A stretch of 64,000 nt of DNA from NCBI GenBank assembly GCA_963763955.1, contig CAVXQP010000013.1, forward strand, positions 62,001 through 126,000, in the 5' to 3' direction. The position numbers were made by a program, and so were the translations under genes. Below, one piece after another: positions 10,676 through 19,418 of this stretch (its first letter is position 1; each line of letters opens with the position of its first letter). Source of the stretch: DASUPK01 sp963763955 (GTDB lineage: Bacteria > Actinomycetota > Thermoleophilia > Solirubrobacterales > 70-9). Under the pieces are notes generated by a model. The model saw nothing but the letters and a program-made list of their open reading frames with translations. It searched no databases and was not told the DNA's origin.

Positions 10676-12310
10676 ATGCGCAAGTGGATCCCAATCATCA
10701 TCCTGGCCTCGGGCCAGTTCGTCATGACGCTCGACACGAGCGTGATGAACGTCTCGATCTCGCAGATCACCGCTGACCTCAACACCTCGATCCAGGGAGT
10801 GCAGGCGGCCATCACCCTGTACGCGCTGGTGATGGCGGCCCTGATGCTCACCGGCGCCAAGCTCGGCGACATCTACGGTCGCAACCGGATGTTCGCGATC
10901 GGGCTCGCGATCTACGGCGTCGGCTCCCTGACCACGGCCCTGAGCCCGAGCCTGCCGGTGCTGCTGGTCGGCTGGTCTGGGATCGAGGGGCTCGGGGCGA
11001 TCATGGTGATCCCGGGGATTGCGGCGCTCACCGCCGCCAACTACGAGGGCAAGGACCGGGCCCTCGCGTACGCGTTGATCGGCGGCATCACGGCGGTGGC
11101 CGTCGCGGTTGGCCCGCTGATCGGCGGCTGGGTGACGACCAACGCCAGCTGGCGCTACGTGTTCGCCGGAGAGACGGTGATCGTCACCGTGATCATCCTG
11201 CTGCGGGGACAGATCGCACAGGCGCCGAAGGCCGAGCACCGCCCGAAGCTGGACGTCATCGGGTCGGTGCTCTCCGTCGCCGGCCTGGGCCTGGCCGTCT
11301 TCGGGATCCTGATGGGCAGCAAGTGGGGATTCGTGAAGCCGCTCGCGGCACCGACGATCAACGGACACGAGATCACCCCGCTCGGCTTCTCGGTGGTGCC
11401 CTTCATGGTCCTGGCCGGGCTGGGGATACTGGCCGGGTTCGTCCACTGGGAGGAGCGCAGGCACCGCCTGGGCCTCGACCGCCTCCTGGACCCGGCCCTG
11501 CTCAAGATCACGCAGCTTCGTGCCGGGCTCACCACCCTGATGGGCCAGCAGCTGGTGTTGATGGGACTGTTCTTCGTCGTCCCGGTCTATCTGCAGGTCG
11601 TGATCGGGCTGGACGCGTTCGAGACGGGCAAGCGGCTTCTCCCCCTCTCCGCGGCGATGCTGATCTTTGCGTTGGCCGGTCCCAAGATCGCGGGGAGGCG
11701 CTCGCCGAGGACGGTCGCGCAGGCGGGCCTGATCCTGATCAGCGCCGGGGCCGTGGTGATGCTCGCCACACTCGACGTGAAGCTCAACGACACCGGGTTC
11801 AAGATCGCCATGGTCCTGGTCGGGGCCGGCGGTGGGCTCCTCGCCTCGCAGCTCGGCAACGTGATCATGTCGTCGACCGACCCGTCCAAGGCCAGCGAGA
11901 CGGGGGGCCTGCAGGGAACGGCCCTGAACCTCGGGGCCTCGATCGGCACCGCCCTGATCGGCGCGATCCTGATCCTCAACCTGATCAACGGGTTCAACGA
12001 CAACATCGCCGACAACCCGCAGGTGCCCGCCCAGGCGCGCGAGACGATCGCCACCAACACGGAGGAGGGCATAGACATCGTGCCGGCCGCCCAGGTCGAG
12101 CAACGGGCACTCGCGAAGGGCCTCTCGGAGGACCAGGCGAAGGCGGTGGCTGACGACTACGGCGATGCGCAGCTCGATGCGCTGCGTATCTCCATCGGCG
12201 TTGTCGCGGCGATCGCGCTGCTCTCCCTCTGGTTCACGAGGAACCTGCCGACCTCCGCAGTCGCGCCCGCCACTGAGCCGGACCGCTCCGCGGCGACGGC
12301 TCCCGCCTGA
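10676..12310 (+). CDS. DHA2-family MFS transporter
   Basis: A second 14-helix DHA2 exporter, 544 residues. MTLDTSVMNVSISQITADL near 17-35 is the family D1-type motif of helix 1. GAKLGDIYGRNRMF is motif A, and GGITAVAVAVGPLIGGWVTT is the antiporter motif C. A periplasmic stretch of roughly 50 residues near the C-terminus (NPQVPAQARETIATNTEEGI...) precedes the last helix. The ATG at 10676 sits four bases after the repaired stop of the upstream DHA2 gene, so the two paralogues form an operon. Whether they act independently or on related substrates is unknown. No adjacent TetR or MarR regulator is visible. Confidence 0.85.
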   Translation: MRKWIPIIILASGQFVMTLDTSVMNVSISQITADLNTSIQGVQAAITLYALVMAALMLTGAKLGDIYGRNRMFAIGLAIYGVGSLTTALSPSLPVLLVGWSGIEGLGAIMVIPGIAALTAANYEGKDRALAYALIGGITAVAVAVGPLIGGWVTTNASWRYVFAGETVIVTVIILLRGQIAQAPKAEHRPKLDVIGSVLSVAGLGLAVFGILMGSKWGFVKPLAAPTINGHEITPLGFSVVPFMVLAGLGILAGFVHWEERRHRLGLDRLLDPALLKITQLRAGLTTLMGQQLVLMGLFFVVPVYLQVVIGLDAFETGKRLLPLSAAMLIFALAGPKIAGRRSPRTVAQAGLILISAGAVVMLATLDVKLNDTGFKIAMVLVGAGGGLLASQLGNVIMSSTDPSKASETGGLQGTALNLGASIGTALIGAILILNLINGFNDNIADNPQVPAQARETIATNTEEGIDIVPAAQVEQRALAKGLSEDQAKAVADDYGDAQLDALRISIGVVAAIALLSLWFTRNLPTSAVAPATEPDRSAATAPA

Positions 12311-12362
12311 CCCGTTCGGCCCAACGGCAGGAAAGCTCGTCAGGCGGCCCGAACGGTCGGAA

Positions 12363-13103
12363 GTGGCCCGAAATCCCCGCGAGGGGCGAGACAAGAGGCG
12401 GCCGCTCGGACTGTCGCGGCAACCGGGCGAGCGCTGGGGACAGTTCGCCGCGAGGGTCGCAAATGCCTTCGGCCTAGTCCTGCTGCTGGTGCTGGCCACC
12501 TATGCCCTTGGCTCACTGACCGCGTTCCATGGCTGGACCGCTGTGCTCACCACCCTGGTCGCGGCTCTGGCCGGCGTCGTGGGCCTCGCCGGATCGGGGG
12601 TGCGCCCGACCGTCGTCCGCGGGGCCGGGATCATCGCGCTGGCGGCGGTCATTCTCGCCGTGCTGGCCGAACTCGCCGACAACCTTCACCTGCTGGGCGC
12701 CAGCTCGTTCGTGATCGTGTGCCTCCTGCTGCTCGCGGCAGGGGCGATCCTGCGTGCCGTCCTGATGGAGACCGAGGTGGGATTTCGCACGATCCTCGGC
12801 GCGATCAGCGTCTACACGATCCTGGGACTGCTCTTCAGCTTCCTCTATGCGGCGATGGACCGGGTGGAATCAACCCCGTTCTTCGGCTCCGGCGTCTCCG
12901 TCAACGGGGGCGACTTCCTCTTCTTCAGCTTCACCACGCTGACCACCACCGGCTACGGCAACCTGGTCCCGGCGGGGCAGCCCGGGAAGATGTTCGCCGG
13001 GTTCGAGATGCTGATGGGCCAGATCTTCCTGGTCACCCTCGTTGCCGGACTGGTCAGCCTCTGGCGCCCAGGGCTGCTGGCGCGCGAGCGGAAGCGCTCC
13101 TAG
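12363..13103 (+). CDS. Two-helix-type potassium channel protein
   Basis: A 246-residue ion channel. Five or six hydrophobic segments precede a pore loop GGDFLFFSFTTLTTTGYGNL (about 180-199) that contains the K+ selectivity filter TTTGYGN. The final helix is FEMLMGQIFLVTLVAGLVSLW. The filter predicts K+ selectivity. The N-terminal helices may form a simplified sensor or only an anchor, as no Arg-rich S4 is evident. No C-terminal RCK domain is present. The GTG at 12363 is chosen because a GGTCGGA sequence lies just upstream and frames further back run into the exporter gene. It follows the exporters by 52 bases and may be read with them. Confidence 0.8.
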   Translation: MARNPREGRDKRRPLGLSRQPGERWGQFAARVANAFGLVLLLVLATYALGSLTAFHGWTAVLTTLVAALAGVVGLAGSGVRPTVVRGAGIIALAAVILAVLAELADNLHLLGASSFVIVCLLLLAAGAILRAVLMETEVGFRTILGAISVYTILGLLFSFLYAAMDRVESTPFFGSGVSVNGGDFLFFSFTTLTTTGYGNLVPAGQPGKMFAGFEMLMGQIFLVTLVAGLVSLWRPGLLARERKRS

Positions 13104-13155
13104 GGCACAGATCGGCGTGGCATAGGATCGTGCGCCGTCACTGAAAGGTCGCGAC

Positions 13156-13782
13156 TTGTCCTCGACCACGACACAGCTCCAGATCGTTCCACTGGCCCTG
13201 ATCATGGTGATGGGGCCGCAGATCCTGACGGCCATCTTCCTGGTGACGAGCAAGGAGCCGGTCAAGAACTCGGTCGCGATGCTGCTCGGGGTGCTGATCG
13301 CGGCGTTGGTCAGCATCCTGATCTGGTTCGGGCTCTACGACGTCCTCAACATCAAGCCTCGGTCGGGGTCGGGGCCGAGCACCGCGGACTACGTCGTCGC
13401 CGGCCTTCTGGCGCTCGCCGGCATTCACACGTTCCTGGGCCGAAAGACCGCCTCGGTCCCGAAGTGGATGAGCGCCCTTCAGACGGCCGAGCCGAAGCGC
13501 GCCTTCAGCCTCGGCTTCCTGCTCATCCTCTTGATGCCCACCGACATCGTCGCCGTCATCGCGACCGTGCATTGGCTCCACGACGGCCACCTGAACGTAT
13601 TGCACGCCTGGCCGCTCGTCGCGGCGACCACCTTGCTGATGGCGCTGCCGATTCTCGGATACCTGCTGCTCGGTCACAGGGCGCGTGACGCGATGCCCGG
13701 GATCCGCGACTGGCTGACCACCAACGCCTGGGTGGTGAACATCATCGTGATCGTCTACTTCATCTACCAGCTGGTGAAGTAG
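13156..13782 (+). CDS. GAP/Sap-family six-helix membrane protein
   Basis: A 208-residue membrane protein of the GAP family (related to the mycobacterial Sap sulfolipid-addressing protein). The family pattern is visible: LALIMVMGPQILTAIFLV near 13-30, AMLLGVLIAALVSILIWFGL, the loop segment MSALQTAEPKRAFSLGFLLI, then the proline break LMPTDIVAVIATVHWLHDG and two C-terminal helices. Mycobacterial homologues help export cell-envelope lipids; the cargo here is unknown. The start is a TTG at 13156 with GAAAGG seven bases upstream and TAGGAT at 13121-13126. It converges with the heme peroxidase gene six bases downstream. A paralogue lies at 15996-16676. Confidence 0.7.
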   Translation: MSSTTTQLQIVPLALIMVMGPQILTAIFLVTSKEPVKNSVAMLLGVLIAALVSILIWFGLYDVLNIKPRSGSGPSTADYVVAGLLALAGIHTFLGRKTASVPKWMSALQTAEPKRAFSLGFLLILLMPTDIVAVIATVHWLHDGHLNVLHAWPLVAATTLLMALPILGYLLLGHRARDAMPGIRDWLTTNAWVVNIIVIVYFIYQLVK

Positions 13783-13788
13783 CCCTGG

Positions 13789-15136
13789 CTACTCTGCGGG
13801 CGACAGGATGTCCGCGATGCCGAATCTGCCCGGTTCCCGCGAAGGCAACGTCGGCGTCCAGGAGGGATCAACGGACCGGAAAGACTCCGGGTCCGATTCG
13901 ATGATCCCGAGGAGCACCTCGGCGACGATCCGCCCGCCCACGGGCCCCAACCGGTCCCCGTCGTGGAGCGCCTCCGCCTCCTTGAGTACGTAGAGCCAGA
14001 GCGGTGTCTCGTACCCCCAGCCGCTGTCAGCCAGCCCGATCTGGTCCGCCGACAGAGGCTCGACGCCCATCTCGCGCGCGACCGCCTCGCCGGACGCGAG
14101 CCCGACCGCCTGGCCGCGCTCGAGGTCGCGCGTGGCAAGTGAGGAATAGTCCGAGCCCTCCTCCTCGCCGGTGACCTGGCGCGGCATGACGATCAGGCAG
14201 CGAGTAAGCGTGCCGTCGATCCTCTTCGACCGCTGCGCCGATTCGTTCCCGGGCAGGTCGAACTGGAGCGTCCAGTCGATGGTGCGGCCCAAAGGCACGG
14301 CGCCGAAGCCCATCAGGTCGGGGAACACCGGCACCGGGCCGAAATCCCGGTTGACGCGATAGGTGTCGCGAATCTGGCTGTGGCCGTACCGGTATGCGGC
14401 GTCGGCGAACTCGAACGGGATGTAGGGCGCCTCCTCGGGCCGCAGCAGCGACCAACCGCCCTCGAGCAGCTCGCCGACCAGGTCCTGGCCGGCCAGGAGC
14501 GGCAGGAATTCGTTCAGGATCACCCACTGGTAGTGCCAGGTGGCGGTCCGCCTCGCCTCCTCGAAGACATCGCCTTCGTCCACCCCGTCAGCCCGGAGCC
14601 GATCGACGATCCGGTTGTGGGTCCGGATGAACGCCACCTGCATCTGGCTGACGAAGAGGTGGACGTCATTGCGCTGGTCGCCCAGCAGGGCGATCCCCTG
14701 ATGATTGCGAGGGACGTCCTGGCCCCCCTCCCCCAGGAGGAGCTTGACCGGGTCGTCCTTGTCGTAGAGGTAAGGGGAGCCGACCGGGCCGGAGCCGTAG
14801 ACGCCCTCCAGGTTGGCGCGCGGCGTGCGGAAATTCCGGATTTCGCCCGGGTCGGTGCGATGGCCGATCGGGGACCGGTCGGCAGTGATGTCGTGGGCGA
14901 CGAACTGGCCGAAGAAGGGCCAGCCCGCCGCCACGTTCGCGTCCGCACTGCCCCCCACGGCGCTGTCATCGCATGGGCCGTCCGCCCGGCCGAGCCAGTG
15001 CAGCGCACCCTCGTCCACCTCGAGCGGAGGCAGGCCGGTCGAAGAGCCGCCGGTAGCGGGCGCCGGGGGCCGAGTCCTCGACCCGCCCAGGCGCCAGGCA
15101 TTGATCCGCAGTGGTCGTGGTGGCGGTCGCGCTCAT
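13789..15136 (-). CDS. Bacterial heme peroxidase (animal-peroxidase superfamily), probable 1-base frameshift near the 5' end
   Basis: A member of the peroxidase-cyclooxygenase (An_peroxidase) superfamily that would oxidise substrates with H2O2 through a heme. The distal segment is AAGWPFFGQFVAHDIT, with Gln and His in family positions; its Asp could link to heme. The proximal His is in DAAYRYGHSQIRDTYRVN, and TRTHNRIVD-type and NEFLPLLAG motifs are also present. The continuous frame starts only at a GTG at 15018. In the neighbouring frame an ATG at 15136 overlaps the upstream gene's TGA (ATGA) and encodes MSATATTTTADQ...RYRRLFDR. Removing one base near 15033-15038 joins this to LPPLEVDEGALHW, the expected family N-terminus. 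No signal peptide is seen, so it is probably cytoplasmic. Confidence 0.75.
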
Positions 15137-15792
15137 TCGTAGCTCGGCGTCGGTGGGATCTCGCGGCCCGCCCTCACCGCCCGGGCCACCTTCTCGGCCT
15201 CCGGCAGCCGGTACTCGTCGCCGTAGACGGCTCCGGGCCGGCGCGGCGCCTCCATCACGGCGGCATCAGCGTTGCCACCGATGTCGACCGGGACGTAGCC
15301 GGCGTCGGCGATCAGCCCCATCACGACCTGCTTCGCCTCGTCGTCATCGCCGCAAACCCACTGGACGACGCGCTTTGCCTCGGGCCGGAAAGCGGCCTCG
15401 GCCTGGAAGGTCGACGTAAGCGTGTTGAAGCTCTTCGTGTAGCGGGCGCCATCCGCGCGGGCCGCGTGGAAGCTGGCTCCCGTCTCGCCGTCGACGGGCA
15501 TCTCGGTGCTTCCGTACTGGTTGGTCGTGTCGATGACGATCTTCCCATCGAGCGAGCCGGCTGCGGAGACGGCATCGTCCCAGCCGTCCCAGGGGACGGC
15601 GAGGACCACCACTTCCCCGAACTCGGCCGCCTCTGCGGGCGTCCCGACGCTCGCGGCATCCCCGATCTCCTGCGCCAGCGGCTCCAGCTTCGAGGGATCG
15701 CGGCCGCTCAACTTCACCTCGTGACCGCCCTTGGCGAGCTGTGTGGCGCAGTTCCCGCCGATCCGCCCCGCGCCAATGATTCCGATCCTCAA
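15133..15792 (-). CDS. NADPH:F420 reductase-like (Npd/FNO-family) oxidoreductase
   Basis: A 219-residue Rossmann protein of the F420-dependent NADP reductase-like family. The N-terminus LRIGIIGAGRIGGNCATQLA is the dinucleotide loop, followed by SGRDPSKLE, whose Arg suits NADP phosphate. VVVLAVPWDGWDD, IVIDTTNQYG and YTKSFNTLTSTF are family landmarks. True FNO enzymes move hydride between F420H2 and NADP; many homologues are uncharacterised, so F420 use is inference. The TTG at 15792 is chosen because GAGGGGG lies six bases before it and the Rossmann strand starts there. The longer frame upstream has unlike composition. Its TGA overlaps the peroxidase ATG, so the two are translationally coupled. 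Confidence 0.7.
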   Translation of the reverse strand: MRIGIIGAGRIGGNCATQLAKGGHEVKLSGRDPSKLEPLAQEIGDAASVGTPAEAAEFGEVVVLAVPWDGWDDAVSAAGSLDGKIVIDTTNQYGSTEMPVDGETGASFHAARADGARYTKSFNTLTSTFQAEAAFRPEAKRVVQWVCGDDDEAKQVVMGLIADAGYVPVDIGGNADAAVMEAPRRPGAVYGDEYRLPEAEKVARAVRAGREIPPTPSYE

Positions 15793-15810
15793 TCTCAGCC
15801 CCCTCTTTCG

Positions 15811-15842
15811 CGGAGTGAGTACTCCGAGAGATCGTACGGAGT
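15811..15842. promoter_or_regulatory. Three CGGAGT half-sites upstream of the F420-reductase/peroxidase operon
   Basis: CGGAGT (15811-15816) and its complement ACTCCG (15821-15826) form a dyad with a four-base centre. A third CGGAGT lies at 15837-15842, inverted relative to the middle copy. The array ends 19 bases upstream of the TTG start. It looks like an operator for a dimeric repressor; the regulator is not in this window. Confidence 0.4.
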
Positions 15843-15995
15843 CGTCCACGCCGGCCTTCAAGGAGACGCGCTCTCCACCGCTTCCTCGGTCGAGGCGCCG
15901 CGGCGGGGGGACGGCGCCTGCAGTAGGTTCCGACGATGGGGAAAGGCCGATGCCCGCAGCGCCAGCGCTGAAGCTCAAGAAGAGCTGAGGCTTCA

Positions 15996-16676
15996 ATGGG
16001 CAAAATCTTCCTCTACTCGCTGGTCGCCGCAGCGAACGCCACCCTGCTCGCGGCTGTGACGGTGATGCTCTTCCTGCCGAACCCGAAGCGCCTCCTGCTC
16101 GGCTACCTGTTGGGCGGCCTGCTCGTCAGCCTCACGATCGGCTTCGTAATCGTCTTCGCGGTGCACCACTCGGGCGCGACCAGCACGAGCCAGAACAGCA
16201 TCAGCCCGGCGATGGACATCGCGCTCGGCCTGATCTTGCTGGTGGTCGCCTACGTGCTCAGGAGCGAGCGCATGGAGCGAAGGCGGCAGCGGAAGAAGAA
16301 GGAAAAGGAGGGGGTTGAGAAAGGCCCGTCAAAGGTCGAGCGGGTCCTGGGCAGAGGCTCCCCCCGCGTCACCTTTTTGGTCGGCGTGGTTCTGACCCTC
16401 CCCGGCGTCTCCTACCTCGCCGCGCTTCACGACCTCGACAATCTGAACTACGGGACGGTCCCAACCATCCTGGTCATCCTCGGCTTCAACGCCATGCTTC
16501 TGATCCTGCTCGAGATCCCGTTGATCGGCTACGTGTTCGCCCCCGAGCGGACCGTGGTGGAGGTGCAGAACTTCAGGGGATGGCTCAGCAAGAACGGCCT
16601 CAAGGCAGGGATCTACATCGCCGCGGGACTGGGTCTACTGCTGATCGCCCGCGGCGTGGTCGAGTTCCTCACCTAG
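15996..16676 (+). CDS. GAP/Sap-family membrane protein
   Basis: A 226-residue paralogue of the protein at 13156. Helices LVAAANATLLAAVTVMLFL and LLLGYLLGGLLVSLTIGFVI come first. A long, strongly charged cytoplasmic loop follows (ERMERRRQRKKKEKEGVEKG, about 88-107). Three more helices include VTFLVGVVLTLPGVSYLAAL with the family proline break, and ILVILGFNAMLLILLEIPLI. The family is linked to envelope-lipid or glycolipid export in mycobacteria. It is divergent from the F420-reductase/peroxidase pair. TGAGG lies a few bases before the ATG. Confidence 0.7.
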   Translation: MGKIFLYSLVAAANATLLAAVTVMLFLPNPKRLLLGYLLGGLLVSLTIGFVIVFAVHHSGATSTSQNSISPAMDIALGLILLVVAYVLRSERMERRRQRKKKEKEGVEKGPSKVERVLGRGSPRVTFLVGVVLTLPGVSYLAALHDLDNLNYGTVPTILVILGFNAMLLILLEIPLIGYVFAPERTVVEVQNFRGWLSKNGLKAGIYIAAGLGLLLIARGVVEFLT

Positions 16677-16744
16677 GAGCCCAGCGCCTGTCGGAGGAGA
16701 ACGACCGTGGGGGGCGTTGAGGAGGGCCGGGTTACCCGCGGTCC

Positions 16745-18739
16745 CTACGCGCGAATCGCGTCGAGGTCCGCCCTCAGCTCCTTGAGCTCGTCGCGGATTC
16801 GTGCCGCCTCCTCGAAGCGGAGGTCGTCGGCCGCGGCGAGCATCTCCTCCTCGAGCTCGATGACCAGCTTCTCGAGCTCCTCAGGCGTCTTCGTCGCCGT
16901 CTCTTCCCGGCGGCGGCGGCGCCGACGAGGGGCCTGTGACTCCATCGCCAGGAACTCGGCCATGTCGGAGATTCCCTTGGTGACCGTGGCGGCGGTGATG
17001 CCGTGCTCCTCGTTGTAGGCGACCTGGATGGCGCGGCGTCTGTCGGTCTCCGAGATCGCCTTGCGCATCGCGTCGGTCTCCTTGTCCGCATACATCAGGA
17101 CGCGCCCGTCGACGTTCCGCGCCGCGCGGCCGATCGTCTGGATCAGGCTGGTCTCACCGCGGAGGAAGCCCTCCTTGTCGGCGTCGAGGATCGCGACCAG
17201 CGAGACCTCGGGGAGATCCAGGCCCTCTCTGAGCAGATTGACCCCGACGAGTGCGTCGTACTCGCCCAGCCGCAGCTCGCGGATGATCTGGATGCGCTCC
17301 AGAGTGTCGACCTCGGAGTGGAGGTAGCGGACCCGGAAGCCGTGCTCGAGCAGGTACTCGGTCAGGTCCTCCGCCATCTTCTTTGTCAGGGTCGTGACCA
17401 GAACCCGCTCGTCCTTTTCGGCCCTGACCCGGACCTCGTTCATCAGGTCGTCGATCTGGTTCTTCGTCTCCCGGACCTCGACCTCCGGGTCGACGATCCC
17501 GGTAGGCCTGACGATCTGCTCGACCACCCGCGAGGACTCCGCCCGCTCCCAGGGCCCCGGCGTCGCCGAGACCAGCACCATCTGCTTGACCCGGTCGAGG
17601 AACTCGTCGAACTTGAGCGGTCGGTTGTCAACCGCGCTCGGCAACCGGAAGCCGAAGTCGACCAGTGTCGACTTGCGCGAGAAATCGCCCTCGTACATGC
17701 CGCCGAGCTGCGGAATCGTCTGGTGGGACTCGTCGACGAAGAGGACGAAGTCGTCGGGGAAGTAGTCGATCAGCGTGTACGGCGGGCTGCCCGGCGGGCG
17801 CCCGTCGAGGATCCGCGAGTAGTTCTCGATCCCCGGGCAGAAGCCGAGCTCGCGCATCATCTCCATGTCGTACCGGGTGCGCTGCTGGAGACGGTGCGCC
17901 TCGAGCTGCTTGCCGTGCTCCTCGAAGTGGGCGACCTGGTTGCGCATCTCGCGCTCGATCTCGTCGACCGCGCGCTCCATCGTCTCCTCCTTGACGACGT
18001 AGTGGCTCGCCGGCCAGACCGAGACGTGGTCGATCACGTCGAGAATCTCCCCGGTCAGCGGATCGAAGTGCTGAATCGCCTCGATCTCGTCGCCGAAGAG
18101 CTGGATCCGGTAGGCGGACTCGGCATACGCCGGATAGATCTCGAGGACCTCGCCGCGGGCGCGGAAGGCGCCGCGCGCCAGGTTCTGGTCGTTGCGCCGG
18201 TACTGCATGCCGACCAGCTTCCGGAAGACGTCCTGCCGGTCGACCCAGTCCCCGACCTTGAAGAGCTGCATCTGCTCGCGGTAGAGCTGCGGCGAGCCGA
18301 TCCCGTAGATGCAGGAGACCGAGGCGACGATGATCACGTCGTCGCGGGCGAAGAGCGAGGCGGTCGCGGCGTGGCGCAGCCGGTCGATCTCGTCGTTGAT
18401 CGACGAGTCCTTCTCGATGTAGAGGTCCTGAGCCGGGACATAGGCCTCGGGCTGGTAGTAGTCGTAGTAGCTGACGAAGTACTCGACCGCGTTGTCGGGG
18501 AAGAACTCCCGGAACTCGTTGCAGAGCTGCGCCGCGAGCGTCTTGTTGTGAGCGATCACCAGCGCCGGTCGCTGCACCCGCTCGATCGTCGCGGCCATCG
18601 TGAAGGTCTTGCCGGTGCCGGTGGCACCAAGCAGTGTCTGAACGCGCTCGTCGGCGCCGAGGCCCTCGGCGAGCCCCTCGATCGCCTTCGGCTGGTCGGC
18701 CGTCGGCGTATAGGCAGGATTGAGCTTGAACTTAGGCAT
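16745..18739 (-). CDS. uvrB: Excinuclease ABC subunit B
   Basis: UvrB is the damage-verification helicase of nucleotide excision repair that receives lesions from UvrA and recruits UvrC. The 664-residue protein carries Walker A GATGTGKTFT (about 38-47), the beta-hairpin that clamps DNA (FVSYYDYYQPEAYVPAQDLY, about 88-107), DESHQT motif II, SATPGPWE motif III, and helicase motifs V-VI (GVNLLREGLDLPEVSLVAIL; QTIGRAARN). The C-terminal UVR coiled coil (LEEEMLAAADDLRFEEAARI) binds UvrC. The Arg-rich stretch PRRRRRRREE before the UVR domain is unusual but compatible. A GAGGAG sequence ten bases upstream of the ATG is the likely ribosome site and lies inside a hairpin. Confidence 0.97.
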   Translation of the reverse strand: MPKFKLNPAYTPTADQPKAIEGLAEGLGADERVQTLLGATGTGKTFTMAATIERVQRPALVIAHNKTLAAQLCNEFREFFPDNAVEYFVSYYDYYQPEAYVPAQDLYIEKDSSINDEIDRLRHAATASLFARDDVIIVASVSCIYGIGSPQLYREQMQLFKVGDWVDRQDVFRKLVGMQYRRNDQNLARGAFRARGEVLEIYPAYAESAYRIQLFGDEIEAIQHFDPLTGEILDVIDHVSVWPASHYVVKEETMERAVDEIEREMRNQVAHFEEHGKQLEAHRLQQRTRYDMEMMRELGFCPGIENYSRILDGRPPGSPPYTLIDYFPDDFVLFVDESHQTIPQLGGMYEGDFSRKSTLVDFGFRLPSAVDNRPLKFDEFLDRVKQMVLVSATPGPWERAESSRVVEQIVRPTGIVDPEVEVRETKNQIDDLMNEVRVRAEKDERVLVTTLTKKMAEDLTEYLLEHGFRVRYLHSEVDTLERIQIIRELRLGEYDALVGVNLLREGLDLPEVSLVAILDADKEGFLRGETSLIQTIGRAARNVDGRVLMYADKETDAMRKAISETDRRRAIQVAYNEEHGITAATVTKGISDMAEFLAMESQAPRRRRRRREETATKTPEELEKLVIELEEEMLAAADDLRFEEAARIRDELKELRADLDAIRA

Positions 18740-18744
18740 AAAAC

Positions 18745-18779
18745 GGGTTGCTCCTCGGGCATCGCCCTGCGGAGCACCC
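18745..18779 (-). terminator. Hairpin between tetR and uvrB, overlapping the uvrB ribosome-binding site
   Basis: On the minus strand GGGTGCTCC pairs with GGAGCAACCC (one bulged base), with a nested GGGC-GAT-GCCC stem in the loop. It is followed by GTTTT and the uvrB ATG. It has the shape of a rho-independent terminator for tetR, but its 3' arm also contains the uvrB GAGGAG, so it could instead act as a leader element that hides the ribosome site. Confidence 0.45.
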
Positions 18780-18825
18780 TCACATCAAGCGTACCCGGGC
18801 GGCAGGGCGGGGCCGCGGCGTCGCT

Positions 18826-19413
18826 CTACCCGGCCGCCCTGATGCCCTCGGCGGTCGCACCGAGCGCCCGGACCAGCATCTCGACGACGGCCTCGCGGTC
18901 GGGCGCCCCCTGGTCGAGCCAGGTGAGCATCGCGGAGTCGACGTACGCGATCCATGAGCGCAGGCCGACCCGGACGGCCGGCAGCTCGGGATCAAGGCCC
19001 ATCCGCTCGGCGAGCCCTGTGACTCGCTGCCAGCGCGCCCGCTCCAGTCCCTCGCGCACCTCACTGAAGCCGGTCCCTCGGGTCATCAGTGAGCGATACC
19101 CGGCCGGGTGCTCGCTGATCAGGTCGGCGTAGTTCCGCAGCCCCGAGCGCAGCCGCTCGGTGGGCGGCAGGTCCGGGTCGGGCTCGATCCGCTCGCGGAA
19201 GAACTCGATCAAAGGCTGCAGGCAGGCGATGTAGATGCCCTTCTTGCTGCCGAAGTACTGGAAGACGAGCCCGTGGGAGACGCCGGCGGCCTCGGCCACC
19301 TCGTCGACGGAGACCTCGTCGTAGTCGCGATCGCCGAAGACCTCGAGGGCCGCCTCGATCAGCTGCCGGCGCCGCTCATCGGCGCGGTCCGTTGTCAGCG
19401 GGCGGGTGGCGAT
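18826..19413 (-). CDS. TetR-family transcriptional regulator with non-canonical start
   Basis: A TetR/AcrR repressor of about 195 residues. The N-terminal DNA-binding domain reads RRRQLIEAALEVFGDRDYDE, then VSVDEVAEAAGVSHGLVFQY and FGSKKG, an intact TetR helix-turn-helix. The C-terminal ligand domain (about 60-190) is divergent; the ligand is unknown. The first canonical start codon in frame is a GTG at 19299, inside the helix-turn-helix, which would destroy the domain. The frame is open back to a TGA at 19417-19419, with no ATG, GTG or TTG in between. An ATC at 19413, five bases after TATCCT, gives MATRPLTTDRADERRRQ, so I place the start there as inference. An unrecognised CTG start or a sequence error are alternatives. 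Confidence 0.75.
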   Translation of the reverse strand: MATRPLTTDRADERRRQLIEAALEVFGDRDYDEVSVDEVAEAAGVSHGLVFQYFGSKKGIYIACLQPLIEFFRERIEPDPDLPPTERLRSGLRNYADLISEHPAGYRSLMTRGTGFSEVREGLERARWQRVTGLAERMGLDPELPAVRVGLRSWIAYVDSAMLTWLDQGAPDREAVVEMLVRALGATAEGIRAAG

Positions 19414-19418
19414 GGGTC

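Noticed and set aside
12311..12360. Terminator between the second exporter and the K+ channel
   Set aside because: The GTTCGG...CCGAAC arms pair only with a bulge and no clear end signal; read-through is as likely.
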